A stretch of 64,000 bases of DNA. It comes from Liriodendron chinense. Taxonomy: Eukaryota; Streptophyta; Magnoliopsida; Magnoliales; Magnoliaceae. The stretch covers positions 496,001 through 560,000 of the forward strand of contig ML058406.1 of NCBI GenBank assembly GCA_003013855.2, given 5' to 3'. The position numbers and the translations under genes were made by a program. This document shows positions 33,445 to 46,615 of the stretch, one piece after another. Numbering within the stretch: the stretch's first letter is position 1; each line of letters begins with the position of its first letter. Under the pieces are notes generated by a model, which was not told the origin of the DNA, ran no database searches, and was given only the letters and a program-made list of their open reading frames with translations.

Positions 33445-35789
33445 ACTTCAGTGAAGAATTTATCCTTATCTTGCTTTTTCCAATGTGTAGGAATTGTACC
33501 TGTAGCAAGATAGTTAGCAATGTCCGCATACCATGGCAATTGGGAAACAGTAAAAAGTTGTTCATTAGGGAACATGTCATTAATCGCGGTCATTTCAGGG
33601 GAATCAGTGAGGACAAGTCGAGAGAGATGGTCAGCTACGACATTTTCTACTCCTTTCTTATCACGTATTTTTATGTCAAATTCCTGGAGTAGAAGGATCC
33701 ATCTTAACAACCGTGGTTTAGCATCCTTCTTAGAGAGAAGGTACTTAAGCGCGGCATGGTCAGTGAATATGATGATCTTAGATCCAATCAAGTAGGACCT
33801 AAACTTGTCCAAGGCAAAAACTACGGCGAAAAGTTCTTTCTCAGTAGTGGTGTAGTTTGCTTGGGCTGAGTTTAGGGTTCTACTTGCACAGTAGATGACA
33901 CATGGCTTTTTCTCTTTTCTTTGGCCTAGCACGACCCCAATAGCATAGTCGCTAGCATCGCACATAATTTCAAAAGGAAGGCTCCAATCAGGTGGTTGCA
34001 TTATGGGAGCACATGTCAACATACCTTTAAGGGTGGTAAAGGCCTTTTGACATTCTTCATTCCACTCGAATGAATTTTCCTTTTGAAGTAGGTTACATAA
34101 AGGACGAGAGAGTGAACTGAAGTCCTTTATGAACCTTCTGAAAAATCCTGCGTGTCCCGAAAAGGACCGTACATCTCGTATGCTCTTGGGTGGTGGAAGG
34201 TTAGAGATAAGATAAATTTTTGCTTTGTCCACCTCGATTCCATTTTGTGAAACGATGTGACCAAGTACAATTCCCTTTTGAACCATAAAGTGACACTTCT
34301 CCCAATTCAACACAAGGTTCTTCTCTTCACATCTTTTCAACATAGATTTCAAGTGCTCAAGGCACTCATCAAAGCTACAACCAAATACGGAAAAATCATC
34401 CATGAAGACTTCGAGAATTGTCCCCACCATGTCAGAAAAGATACTCATCATACAACACTGAAAGGTGGCAGGGGCATTACATAGTCCAAACGGCATCCGT
34501 CGATAGGCGAAAGTGTCGAATGGACATGTGAATGTAGTCTTTTCTTGGTTTTCATAGGCAATCTCTATTTGGTTGAACCCTGAATAGCCATCAAGGAAGC
34601 AAAAGTGGGAATGACCCGCCAACCGTTTTAAAATTTGATCAACAAACGGTAGGGGGAAGTGGTCTTTCCTCGTGACAGTGTTTAGCTTCCTGTAGTCAAT
34701 GCACATTCTCCAACCGATAGTGACTCTCGTTGGCACGAGTTCATTATTGGCATTGGCTATGATGGTTATTCCGGATTTCTTAGGCACCACTTGAATTGGG
34801 CTCACCCATTGACTATCGGATATTGGGTAAATAATACCCACATCTAATAGTTTCACCACTTCGGCCTTAACCACATCCTTCATGTTTTGATTTAGTCGTC
34901 TTTGTGGTTGCCGGGATGTCTTCGCATTCTCCTCAAGGTGTATGCGATGAGTACAAATCAGTGGGTTGATGCCTTTGAGATCCGCAATTGACCATCCAAT
35001 GGCACTCTTATGCTCTAATAGAGTGGCCATTAGCCTACTCTCTTGTTCCTCATCCAAGTGGGAAGAAATCACCACTGGATATGTCTCATCTCGACCTAAA
35101 TAAACATATTTTAGCTCACTTGGTAATGGTTTTAGGTCGAGTGTTGGTGCCTTGATGTTGGATGGGAGGGCCTTGTTCTCGTTTACAGGCAAAGGCTCAA
35201 ATAGGGCCCTCCATCTTTTATTATCAAGCACCGGCATCACATCTAGAACGGCTTCCATCTCTTGTATTGTGTCATCATTTATCTCATGAGAATGGGCCAC
35301 ACATGCCTCCAAAGGGTCGGAAGATAGTGACAAGGGGAATGTATCTTCCACGAATGATTCAATCATGTTTAGTTCGTGGATATCATCATCAACCTCCCGT
35401 GGTTGTTTGCATAAATCAAATATGTTAAGCTCAAGGGTCAAATTTCCAAAGGACATTTGTACAAGTCCGTTTCTACAATTAATAATTGCATTTGAAGTAG
35501 CTAGAAACGGTCGTCCAAGTATGACGGGAATTTGAGCACCGGTGCCTATCACGGGATGTGTATCCAAGACAATAAAGTCTACTGGGTAGTAGAATTTATC
35601 AACTTGGACTAGAACATCCTCAATCATTCCTCTCGGTATACGAATGGATCTATCAGCAAGTTGGAGTGTGGTTTTGGTGGGTTTCAATTCACCTAACCCA
35701 AGTTGTTCATAAACGGAGTAAGGAATGAGGTTCACACTTGCCCCCAAATCGAGTAAGGCTTGTTTAATCGGTAATCTCCTATTATGCAT
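33441..35789 (-). pseudogene. pol: Protease, RT and RNase H of element G
   Basis: A 782-codon open frame. Protease active site LLDLGASVNLIP is at the start. After an acidic linker the RT begins (LLDVGIIYPISDSQWVSP), with YRRMPFGLCNAPATFQ and catalytic FMDDFSVFG. RNase H follows (FTDHAALKYLL, then ENVVADHLSRL). The frame is shifted relative to gag near 35770 by what looks like a single-base loss, and ends at a stop at 33441 caused by a second frameshift. All key catalytic residues are visible. Confidence 0.93.
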
Positions 35790-37744
35790 GAGATGGTTGG
35801 ACTACCCGGATCCTTGTATTTTTGGGGCACCTCTTGTTTGATGATGGCGCTCAAATTCTCAGTCAAAAGTACTTTGTTGTGAACATTGTGTTTCCTTTTG
35901 ACTGTACACAATTCCTTTAGAAATTTGGCATAAGATGGTATTTGTTTTATTGCATCCAACAACGGGATGTTGATCTTCACCTGCTTGAAAACTTCTACAA
36001 TTTTCAGATTTTTATCTAAAGGTTTAGGTGAAATCAACCTTTGTGGAAATGGGGCAACCGGCTTGTATTGCCTTTCCGGTTCTTTCTCTTGTGGAGTGTT
36101 GTTTGAGCTATCATCCTCTTTGGAAATTTTCAGATCCTTAGGCTTTGGGGCCTTCACCGGATTAGATCTGTCAATTTCTTTCCCACTTCTCAAAGTGGTG
36201 ATAGCTTGAACATGTTCCGTGTGGTGGGAGGATGAGCTTGCATCTTGTATCTCAAACTGGGTTCTTGGGTTAGAAAGATGTTGGGCAGGAAGTGTGCCCT
36301 TCTCTCTAACACTAAGATCAGATTCAACTCTAGCCATTGATGTTTTCAATTCATTGATGGCTTGAGTTGAATTTTGATTGAATTTCAATTGCTCGTGCAT
36401 GAACCCATCTATTTTTAGAGAATTTGTCTTGTTATACTCAGCTTGGACCAATACGAATGCACCTAACATCTCCTCTAGCGTCACTTTTGGAGTAATGACT
36501 AGAGATGGACCTAGTATAGGTTGAGCTTGAGGGATAGGGGTTGCATTTGCAGTGGGTCCATTACTCCAACTGAAATTGGGATGGTTCTTCCAACTAGCAT
36601 TAAACGTGTTTGAAGTTGGAGCACCAAATTGTCGTTGATAACTGTTTATGGCATTTGATTGTTCTTGTAAGATGTCCTGAACTGCTGAAATTGTGGGACA
36701 CTCTTGTGTTGCATGTTGGTTTCCAGCACAAATTCCACAAACAATTGCAACATCATTGGAGTTAATCGTCTCTCCTTTCCTCAATTCCATGGCTTCGACC
36801 TTTCTTACGAGACTAGCCACCTGTGCACTTATGCTATCTTCTTCTGATAAGACATACATTCCTCCGTTTTCCTTTTATTGGGCAGTCTTAGAATTTGTTG
36901 GTTTCGATGTATCCCAAGATTGTGCATTCTCAGCCAATTCTTCCAAATAATCCCATGCTTCATCAACCTCCTTATTCATGAACTCCCCATTACACATCAT
37001 CTCTACGAATTGGTGCATGGGTGAAGTCAGTCCTTCATAGAAAAAGCTTATAACCCGCCAAATTTCGTAGCCATGATGTGGGCATGCGTTTAATAGGTCT
37101 TCAAACCTCTCCCAACATTGGAAGAAGGTTTCATCTTCCTTTTGGGCAAAGTTCATGATAAGGCGCTTCAACATGTTTGTTTTGTGAGTAGGGAAGAATT
37201 TTTTTATGAATTCCCTATGCATATCAGTCCATGCACCAATTGATCTTGGCCTTAATGCATGAAGCCAACCTTTTGCTTTATCTTTAAGAGTAAAAGGGAA
37301 GAATTTAAGTCTCACCACATCGTCAGTCACATTAGCAAAGTGCATGGTGGTTATTACCTCATCAAACTCCTTAAGGTGTTGATAGGCACTTTCACTTTCT
37401 AATCCATGGAATTTAGGGAGAAGTTGGATCACTCCCGGTTTCAAATCCACATTCCCTGCATTTGGTGGAAAGACTATGCATGAGGGAGTGCTCGCTTTTT
37501 CTGGTTGCAAGAAATCACGTAGAGTCCTTGGTCAGGGAACATTCTCAACCACATTCTCCCCCATTTCAGTTTGGTTTTGGCCCAGATTAGGATTGGCTAT
37601 TGGATTAGGTTGATTCACAGCTATATTTTCAGACAAAATTGGAGAGTCTAGATGTCTCCTAGCATGTGGCTCTCTGTCAATTCCTTCTACTATCCCCCCT
37701 TCACTTATGAGTCGGTTATTGGAATCCCGAGCCCAATGTGGCAT
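35732..37744 (-). pseudogene. gag: gag of element G (two in-frame stops)
   Basis: The start MPHWARDSNNRL (37744) is chosen by comparison with A. The frame has a TGA at about 37532 and a TAA at about 36875, both where relatives have another residue, and otherwise reads through. Order: N-terminal LRDFLQPEKAS motif, capsid core (FTLKDKAKGWLHALRP, FFQCWERF), zinc knuckle CX2CX4HX4C (CGIC, H, C), coiled linker and the start of protease. It overlaps the pol frame near 35789, where the frameshift lies. Confidence 0.9.
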
Positions 37745-38290
37745 GCAAAACCAAAAAATATGAAACAAAGAGAAAGAAGAATTCTTCCTCCCTTTCTTTA
37801 CTCTTCTCTAAGACCGAAGCACAAGGTGTCTTGCAATGGCTAAGCCAGAAGCAAGGATAGAAATCGATTTCTCCTAGTCAATAGGGGTTCAGAGAACTCC
37901 CCACCCACTCTTTGAATCTTTTGAGAAAAAGTGCAGAAAAAGGAGAAAGAGGAGTAAAGGTGAGAAAAGAAATCTCTGAGCACAAGGTGATCAAAGACGG
38001 CAGAGCCGACCAATAGGAATCCAGGTGGCACAAGGCCTACCTTTCAGAGATCCAAAAGGAGTCTCCACCCACTCTACAAGAGATGAATATGATAGGAATG
38101 AATAGGAGAAGGAGAAGAGTAAGGTTTTAGAAAGATAGAACCTGATTCGAGCACTTGTGATCCTTACGTCCTCTTCAAATTCCTAGAAATCCCTGAAAAA
38201 AAAAACAAATCAAAATAAACTAAGTTAGAACTATTTCTAAAAAATCCTAAATAGATTCTATTTTCAGCAATTTGTGAAAAACTGTCAAAG
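37745..38290 (-). other. 5' leader of element G
   Basis: Untranslated region between primer site and gag, similar to 4201-4801 in element A. No RNA gene recognised. Confidence 0.7.
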
Positions 38291-38308
38291 TCCCCGGCAA
38301 TGGCGCCA
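38291..38308 (-). other. Primer binding site (tRNA-Asp), element G
   Basis: Minus strand TGGCGCCATTGCCGGGGA, one transition away from the consensus. Confidence 0.9.
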
Positions 38309-38314
38309 AAAACT

Positions 38315-39889
38315 TGTTTGCTTCCCCAAGTGTAGGGTTGCGATGTAGTAATAATCTCGGTAAGACCGAGGTCGATCCACAGGGACTTATGTAGGAATTC
38401 ACAAACACATCCAATAGTTTCTATTGAAAGCTAACAACCAGATTTTTTTATGAAATTGATGTGAGTAACAACTTTAAACTAAATTGAAGGTAAACAATTA
38501 TAAAGAAGGCACTAGGGGTTCAAGGATCCACTTGTAGCAATCCTTGATGTTCAATCCGCTGTGGATTCTCACTTTCTCAACTAGAATCGATATTAAGATC
38601 TATCTAGCCGGATGATAGAGCTGTTAAACCAAACAATCTGTCATATGTAAATCCAATGCATATGATTCACTCAATGTAAGCTAGGCTGAGCATGCTCAAT
38701 TGCATAGGTCAGTCCCAATTCCAAAAGGCTCAGTTCACAATCATAACCATCCTCAAGTCCTGTCACAAGACAAGGCTAGATCATGATTTGAACTTGATTC
38801 AAATCACATGCACAGTCCATACACATTACAGAAATTCAGAAAAGTAGAACTTTGGTAGGAAGTCCCCACATGAAGATCATAGTATTAGAGCATACTCCAA
38901 TTCCTTGGATCATACAGGTCTAGACTAACACAAAGCAATTAAGAATTTAAGTAATTCTCCCAAACATCCATGAGTCATCATAAGCCTAAGAAAAACTACT
39001 TAAAACTTGTATAAACTTCAAACCATTGTTCATAAACATGAATTCAATCTTAAAACCAACTAAATACGAAATAAAACATCTTAGATTCACTACAAGCTTC
39101 ACCTCTTAGCCCTAACTAAGAGGTTTAGCTGCTCATGATCCAAGGAAACATGAAACAACTTAAAAAAAAACATAAAACAGTACAACAAACTAGAAGGAGT
39201 TGTGGAACTCCGAAATCCACTTCCGCCGCCTCCAACCTTACTTAAACCCTTCTAAGATACCCTAGGAACGATCCCTAGGTGTCCTTTTATAGTGGGGAGG
39301 CTACGCAACTTCAGAAGTCTCCAGAATCTGCGTAAGCTTACGCAGTGCGCAAAGATTTTCGGCGTCAGAAATAGAAAGTCCGCATCTTACGCACGTCCGA
39401 CCGGTCGCACGACCGGTCTGAGTAACTGGCCGACCGATCACGACTGATCGTGCCTCACTGGGAAAACAGTCCAGCAAGCTCTGGAAGAAGAAAACTCTCT
39501 GGCCGACCGGTTAAGACCGGTCGGACTGAGCTGGCCTACTGGTCACGACCGGTCGTGCCTGTGTTTGGCCGAAGTCCAGCGTGCTTAGCATTAATGGGAA
39601 GCTGGCCGACCGGTCGCACGACCGGTCTGACCTTCCTGGCAGACCGGTCTGGACTGGTCTAGGCCTTTTTTCTTCGCTTCTTTCTTCTTTCCTTGCTTCC
39701 TTGTTTCTTTGGTCCTCCTTGATCTTCAATCAAATGGTTCTAAATGGGCCCTTTTTATCTTTAATTAGGCGGAGTCCACTCTCAATCCTGAAATTACAAA
39801 ACATGCATTCAATTAGTCTCCAAATCATGAAAATCTCGCACAATGAGTGATGAATTGGGGTTAGAATATGCACAATTAAGAGCTCAACA
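38315..39889 (-). repeat. 5' LTR of element G
   Basis: U5 hairpin 38356-38370, TATA 39284-39291, GACCGGTC array about 39395-39655, upstream end TGTTGAGCTC at 39889. Same order as the 3' LTR. Confidence 0.92.
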
Positions 39890-39894
39890 CATAA

Positions 39895-40592
39895 CTATCC
39901 TTGTTAATGATTCTTGAATCAATGAGTTGATTCATTCATTGGGTTGCTTGCCCATTTCTGGTCCATTATTGCTATATTGATGAGTCTTTTGGATTTTATT
40001 GGTATATTGATATGGGGAGGTTGGATGGTTTGGGCATTAAGCCCTTTTTAACTCATTGTTCTACTTTAAATATAGCGTATTTTGATTAATTGATCTTATA
40101 TACATGCCATTTTGGGTGGTTGGTTGATTGGGCGAAATGCCCAATGTGCTATATTGATTAAATGTATATCATGATGTTTTCTATCACTTTTTTTCTCTCA
40201 TGTTTTTCATGACCTATCTCTTCCCTTCAATCATATGATTGACATACTTTTTGCACTTTATCACTTATTATTCATGGTTTAACATTGCTGGTCTTATAGG
40301 CATATACTTTTGCGAGCTAACCTTTGTCAATCACTGACATAAAGGGGGAGAACTATATCCCACCGAGAAGTCGATTTATAGTTTTTTGCAGGCTCTCTTA
40401 GGTGCAGGTGTTGAAGGGGAGAAATTGAAGACATTTCGAGTCTGTACATGTCATTTTGTATAGTTTAATTTGTAAATTTTGTTCTAACATATAATTGGGT
40501 GTAATAGTATTTCTGTTTTGGGATATTCATGATATGGAAATCATGAATTGTCTTAGTATGTGTTTTGTCACGTAATTGACAAAGGGGTAGAT
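39895..40592 (+). other. 3' internal region and polypurine tracts of element D
   Basis: Resumes D after G. No ORF. It contains two purine-rich tracts: AAAGGGGGAGAAC (about 40342) and ACAAAGGGGTAGAT just before the 3' LTR (40579-40592). A G-rich tract following a GTTTTGTCA-type phrase next to the LTR is typical of Sirevirus-type elements, and extra tract copies have been described in that group. Confidence 0.75.
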
Positions 40593-40994
40593 TGTTAGTG
40601 CACTCTTTCGTGCATCGGATTGTCAATTTCATGATCGTATAAGTCAGTCCTGTCTTGTGAGCCCCAACAATGAATGCAGACTCAAGACTTGATGATTGAA
40701 GCTTCTTTCCGCATCCAAGACCAAGCACAATCTCTACGGAAGGTAAGTGTGCATATAGACAGACTTTAGGATCCCAAAAACCTCATGACTAGATGGCATA
40801 GCATCCTAAGAAAAACGATAACCATTCAATCTTAGTCATTTCCGTCTTCTTGATTAGGGAAGATTGTGTGTAGTCATTTGCTCAAAAGATAAAAGAGCAT
40901 ATCAACTAATTGTCGATCAAACTACAAGAAAAATCGATTGATCTATAATCATGATAGATTGATTTTAATGTCTGGACTTGTTTTAGCAAGATTT
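40593..40994 (+). repeat. 3' LTR of element D, first part
   Basis: Starts TGTTAGTGCACTCTTTCG and follows the 5' LTR (19363 onward) until element E interrupts it. The LTR resumes at 60977. Confidence 0.9.
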
Positions 40995-42412
40995 TGTTGA
41001 ACCTCCAATTTATACATAAGATTGCCCATTACATCACATTATGTGCATGGTTTGCATGTTTAAAAGGCCCATCTAACGCATGTTTTGTGATTGCATGAAT
41101 GAGAGTAGACTTCACCTAATTGGAGACCGAAAGACCATGTTTCGGAGCCTTTGAATGAGGGCCCAAGGTGGACCAAAGAAGGAAGAAGAAAGAGGGAGAA
41201 AAGAGAAGAAAGAAAAGAAGAAAAAGAAGAAAATAATCAAGGGTCGTCCGGTCCTGACTGGTCGGCCGACCTGCCGGCTACCCTCAGGACACTGCTGGAC
41301 AAAGGACCAGTTGGTCCGACCGGTCAAGACCGGTCGACCAACAGGTCGTCCCCTCTGCTGAACTCCCTGGACTAGTGGCCCGACTGGTCAAGACTGGTCG
41401 GCCAACAGGTCGGATCCACCCATGTGCTCTCTGGATGTTTTTACAGACAGGTCCTACCGATCAAGACCGGTCGGCCAGCCCAGTCCGACCGGTCGGCCAT
41501 GCATTAAAACAGAAACTTTCTATTCTGGACTCCAAAATTCTCTGCGCACTGCATAACCTTACGCAATTTCTGGATGTTTTCGACACAACAGAGCTTTCCC
41601 ACTATAAAAGGACACCTAGGGTATCTTCCTAGGGCAGCATAGAAGCTAAGGAACTTCGTAGGAGAGGAAGGAACCCGTCGTGGAGCGTTTGCAACCCTCC
41701 AAACTCCGATTTTTCTATGTTTTCTAGTTTTCTTTATGGGTTCTAGTTACAGTATGACAATGCTCAGCTAGAATCTCTCAGCTAAGGTTGAGAGGTGAAG
41801 CTTGTAGCCAATTTCATGTTTGATTCAGTTTAATTCAAGTAGTTCTATTTCAAGTTTGGATTTTGAATGTTCTAGTTGTTAAAGTTGGTAGTTTATATGT
41901 TTTATGAGAGTTCATGTGCTCCGGACATGGATTCCTTGCAATTCTCTGAGATTATCATGTTTTGCTTGTTTAGATTCGAATTATAGTAACCCTTGAGCAG
42001 GCCATTGTCCATAGGCATAGCTGTTACTCCGAAGGCTATGATTTTGAATTCTACATGTGTTGAATAGGACTAGAACTTGGAAGTTCAACTTGAGTGGGAT
42101 TGAATGTGCTCTAAAGCTTTATTTTCCAACTAGATGAGAGATAGGACTTCAAATCTAGTTGTGCTCTATGCTTGGATTGATTGGATTGACATGGGATTGC
42201 TACAAGTGGATCCTTGAATGCCTCGGTACCTTAATTACTGAATTTTCCTAAGTTATTGTTTTAACATACTTATCTCAATTGAACTTTTAAATCACTACAA
42301 ACGTGAGTTGCTGAAATAGTTTGGAACTTGTTTTCTAATTCCCTATGGATCGGCCTCGGTCTTACCGAGAATTATTACTACATCGCAGCCTTGCACTTGA
42401 GGCGAGCGAACA
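40995..42412 (+). repeat. 5' LTR of element E
   Basis: 1418 bp. GACCGGTC-type array 41245-41505, TATAAAAG at 41603-41610, leader hairpin CTCTCAGCTAAGGTTGAGAG (41775-41794) and U5 hairpin CTCGGTCTTACCGAG (42355-42369). Same family as solo LTR F. Confidence 0.92.
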
Positions 42413-42418
42413 AGTTTT

Positions 42419-42434
42419 TGACGCCGCTGCCGAG
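42419..42434 (+). other. Degenerate tRNA-Asp primer binding site, element E
   Basis: TGACGCCGCTGCCGAG, several transitions away from TGGCGCCGTTGCCGGGGA. Confidence 0.75.
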
Positions 42435-42798
42435 TAAGTTAGATAACGATTCTAAATTGTTTTAGCGGCTATAGAGTAGAAGTAGTTAGGATTTATTGTT
42501 TTCTTAGGATTAGTTTTTCTGAATTCTAGAACTAATAAAGTTTGTTTTGTTTTGTAGGAAGTTCTTCTAGTTTAAGCAAATCAGTATTATCCTTCCAACT
42601 TAAACTCTTTTAGTTTTTGGTTTTTATTTTTCAGGTTTTAGAATTTAGGATTAGTTCAGATTTTAGATTTTGTGGTTTATGTCCTGTTGGGAATGAGACC
42701 ACAACAATCGTCTCCAATCCAAAGGTGGTCTAGTTAGACCATTGTCAGTCCATCGACGAGTCCAAAAATACCAAGAGCATTGTGATAGCTTGGGGAAT
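42435..42798 (+). other. 5' leader of element E
   Basis: Untranslated region; nothing else recognised. Confidence 0.6.
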
Positions 42799-44430
42799 AT
42801 GGAACAAACACCTTTAAGGAATCCTCCCCCCTACTCCAACTACAAACGCAAATCAAGAGGGAGTAGGAGAGAATGAGGTACATAAATTTCCTCCAATGAG
42901 ATCACTACGGGACTACCTACAACCGGCCCGTGCAACTACACCCTCTTACGTGTTTTACCACCAACCGGGGGAAATATTGATATAAAGCCGGGTGTGATTC
43001 AACTAATACCAAAGTTCATGGGCTAGACTCTGGCAACCCATATTTGCACTTAAAGGAATTTGAAGAAGTGGTGGCTACCTTGCAATACACTAATGTTTCG
43101 GAAGATACCATCAAACTTAAACTCTTTTCCTTTTCATTGAAAGAAAGGGCCAAGAATTGGCTTCACTCTCTTAGACCACACTCCATACGGTCATGGAACG
43201 AGATGACCCTGAAATTCTTGAAAAAGTTCTTCCCGGCTCATAAAACGAACACCCTTCGAAGAGCCATAATAAATTTTTTGGCTAAAGAGGGTGAATCTTT
43301 CTTCCAATGTTGGGAGAGGTTTAAGGACCTCCTACTTGCTTGCCCGAATCATGGCTACGAGAGTTGGTGAATTATAAACTTCTTCAACGATGGACTAAGT
43401 TCCAATATGCGCCAATTCGTAGAGATGATGTGCAACGGCGATTTCATGAGCAAAAATCCAGACGAAGCTTGGAGTTATTTGGATATGTTAGCTGAGAATG
43501 CCTAATCTTGGGATACCTCGGATAAACCCAATAACCCCAAGCCTACTCAAGAGAAAGAGAAAGGAGGGATCTATATCCTCGAGGAAGACGACGTGAATGC
43601 AAGGATAACCAACCTCACAAGGAAGATCGAGGCCATGGAACTTAGTACGAGTGGAGTTCCAAAGTCCAATGAAGCTATTGAGACCATATGTGGGATTTGT
43701 CTCACCAATTTACACGCTACGCAAGATTGTCCTACATTTCCTGCATTTCAAGAGGTGTTACATGAACATGCAAATGCCACATATGGGTATCAACGGCCTT
43801 TCAATGGACCAGTGGGTAATACGTACAATTCTACTTGGAAGAACAACCCAAATTTCAGTTAGAAGAATGCTCCCACGAGCAATCTTACCAACTCTCAAGG
43901 AGGGCCACCCATGCAAAATATGGCCCCACCTCAATTCTTAATGGAGGATACTTTGAAAGCGTTTATACAAGGGCAAATTCAAATTAACCAAACGAATCAG
44001 AACATGTTCCAAGAGCTTAAAGTCTCGGTTGATGAGATTAAGGGACGCTTGAATGCTAGGGAAGGGACCTTTCCGGCCCAACCTCAGCCCAATCCAAAGC
44101 AAGTACATGAAGTAAGCATTCCTGATCCTTTCAATCAACATATGGAGCAAGTACATGAAGTAAGCATTCCTGATCCTTTCAACCAACATATGGAGCAAGC
44201 CAAATCAATCACCACTCTTAGAAGTGGTAAAAAAATTGACAAATCTATTCCGGTGAAGGCCGACAAGCCTAATGATCCGGTAAATTCTAAGGATGAGGAT
44301 GGATCCAACTTAGCCCCACAAGAAAAGGAACGCATTTATAAACCCGTAACACCATTCCCTTCGAGATTGGTTGCTCTAAAATCTCTTCCAAACTCTCATG
44401 ATATTTTATAGATTTTCAGACAAGTCAAGA
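42799..44430 (+). pseudogene. gag: gag of element E
   Basis: The start is approximate. The N-terminal motif SLRDYLQPA lies near 42900, followed by stops. The capsid core (FSLKERAKNWLHSLRP, FFQCWERF) is open at 43044-43370 and ends at a TGA. The zinc knuckle (CGIC, H, C) and linker lie in 43593-44411. A 48-bp direct duplication around 44100-44195 repeats the VHEVSIPDPFNQHMEQ segment. Most stops (TGA at 43368, TAA at 43503, TAG at 43860) fit C-to-T transitions from CGA, CAA or TGG. Confidence 0.85.
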
Positions 44431-44579
44431 TAAACATTCCCTTGATGCTATCAAACAAATCCTCTCTTCTGCCAAGTTTCTAAAGGACCTATGCACAACT
44501 AAAGGCAAATATAATGTGCAGCAAAAGGCCTTCTTAAATGAGCAAGTGAGCGCCATTCACACTCAAAAGATCCCCCCCA

Positions 44580-46615
44580 AAATTCAAAGATCCTGGTAGT
44601 CCCACAATCTCATGTATCATTGGAGACTGCCGGATTGAGCGTGCATTGCTAGATTTGGGGGCAAGCATAAACTTGATCCCATACTCAGTATATGAGCAAT
44701 TGGGTCTCGGTGAATTAAAATCCCGCACCAAAACCACGTTGCAACTGGCTGATAGATCCATCCGTGTATCGAGGGGGATAGTTGAGGATGTTCTAGTCCA
44801 AGTTGACAAATTCTACTACCCGGTAAATTTTATCGTCTTGGACGCACAACCGGTTCTAGATGCTAGCACTCAAATACCGGTGATCTTAGGCCGCCCGTTC
44901 CTTGCTACATCAAATGCAATCATCAATTGTCGGAATGAGGTGATGCAATTATCCTTTGGGAACATGACATTAGAGGTGAATGTGTTCCACTTGGGCAAAA
45001 GGCACAGGGATGTTGATGATGACAAGCTCTTCGAGATTAACATGCTCGAATCTTTTGAAGAAGAAGAGCTCCTCCAACTTGAACCACTAGAAAGCTTGGA
45101 GACATGCTTGGCACATTTCGTGGATTCCAAAGACCCCATCATTAGTGAAATTGTGCAAGCATTGAATATTGAGAGGCCGGTAGTTGGTACTAGCCGGTGG
45201 AGGCCCCATTTTGAAAGATTGCCACCAACCACATCAAGGCCTCTACCGTCTAACATCAAACCACCGAAGCTTGACCTTAAACCATTGCCATCCGAGCTTA
45301 AATATGTATATATGGGTCAAGAGGAAACATTCCCAGTTGTCATTGCCTCTCAGTTAGGGAAAGACCAAGAGCTCAAGTTGATTGAGCTACTCAAAGAACA
45401 TAGGGAAGCCATAGGTTGGACAATAGCGGATCTCAAAGGGATAGATTCTTCGGTTTGTATTCACCGTATACGCCTCGAAGAAAATACAAAAATGACTAGA
45501 CAACCTCAAAGAAGGCTAAATCCAAACATGATGGAGGTTGTCAAAACCGAGGTGTTAAAGCTACTAGATGTGGGTATCATCTAACCCATCTCGGATAGCT
45601 AATGGGTGAGTCCTATCCAAGTTGTCCCAAAGAAATCCGGTATTACCATTATAGAAAACACCAACAATAAGCTTATACCGACTAGAGCAACCACTGGTTG
45701 GCGTATGTGTATTGATTATCGGAAGCTCAACACGGTCACTAGGAAGGACCACTTCCCTCTCCCATTCATGGATTAAATTTTGGAGAGGTTAGCGGGTCAT
45801 TCCTATTATTGCTTCCTAGATGGTTATTCCGGCTACAACCAAATTGAGGTAGCCCTAGAGGACCAAGAGAAAACCACATTTACATGCCCGTTTGGTACCT
45901 TCGCATACCGAAGAATGCCATTCGGGCTATGTAATGCACCCACCACATTCCAACGATGCATGTTGAGTATTTTCTCGGACATGGTGAGTGAATTTCTTAA
46001 GGTGTTCATGGATGATTTTTCTGTTTTTGGTTGTACTTTTGATGAGTCCTTCAATCACTTGAAGTTGGTCTTGATGAGGTGTGAGGAGAAGAACCTCGTT
46101 TTAAACTGGAAAAAGTGTCATTTCATGGTACAAAGAGGAATAGTCCTTGGACATATCATCTCATCCAATGGAATAGAGGTAGACCGGGCAAAAATTAACA
46201 TAATTTCCAATCTACCACCACCCAAAAGCATACGCGATGTGCGGTCCTTCCTTGGACACGCCGGTTTCTATAGAAGATTCATAAAGGATTTTAGTCATAT
46301 CTTAAGGCCTTTATGTAACCTTTTCCAAAAGGAGAACCAATTTGAGTGGAGTGCCGAATGTCAATTAGCTTTTTCAAAGCTAAAAGACATGTTGACAACC
46401 GCTCCAATCACGCAACTACCGGATTGGTCCATACCTTTTGAGTTGACGTGCGACGCGAGTGATTATGTTATTGGGGCGATGTTAGGCCAAAAGAAGGACA
46501 AGAAGCCCCATGTTATCTACTACACAAGTAGGACCTTGAATCCCTCTCAAGTTAATTACTCGACTACGGAGAAAGAGCTCCTAGCCGTCATCTTTGCTTT
46601 GGACAAATTCAGGCC
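44580..46615 (+). pseudogene. pol: Protease and RT of element E
   Basis: Protease LLDLGASINLIPYS at 44643 onward, then an acidic linker and the RT. Stops lie at about 45582 and 45601 (YPISDSQWVS damaged) and 45775. The RT keeps YRRMPFGLCNAPTTFQ and FMDDFSVFG. The frame ends at about 46617 in what should be RNase H. Not functional. Confidence 0.9.

Larger units (their letters stand above)
27523..39889 (-). mobile_element. Element G: near-complete Athila-like element
   Basis: Flanked by CATAA (27518-27522 and 39890-39894). LTRs of 1572 bp (27523-29094) and 1575 bp (38315-39889) differ at about 5 of the first 200 bases by my count, so it is a fairly recent insertion. It encodes gag, protease, RT, RNase H and integrase on the minus strand with only a few disabling changes, plus the nested solo LTR H in integrase. 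It is the best candidate in the window for a recently active helper of the non-autonomous copies. Confidence 0.94.

Noticed and set aside
41151..41375. Lys/Glu-rich ORFs at 41151-41375 and 49433-49657
   Set aside because: Both are the same U3 segment of the E LTRs (purine-rich tract plus ACCGGT array), not genes.
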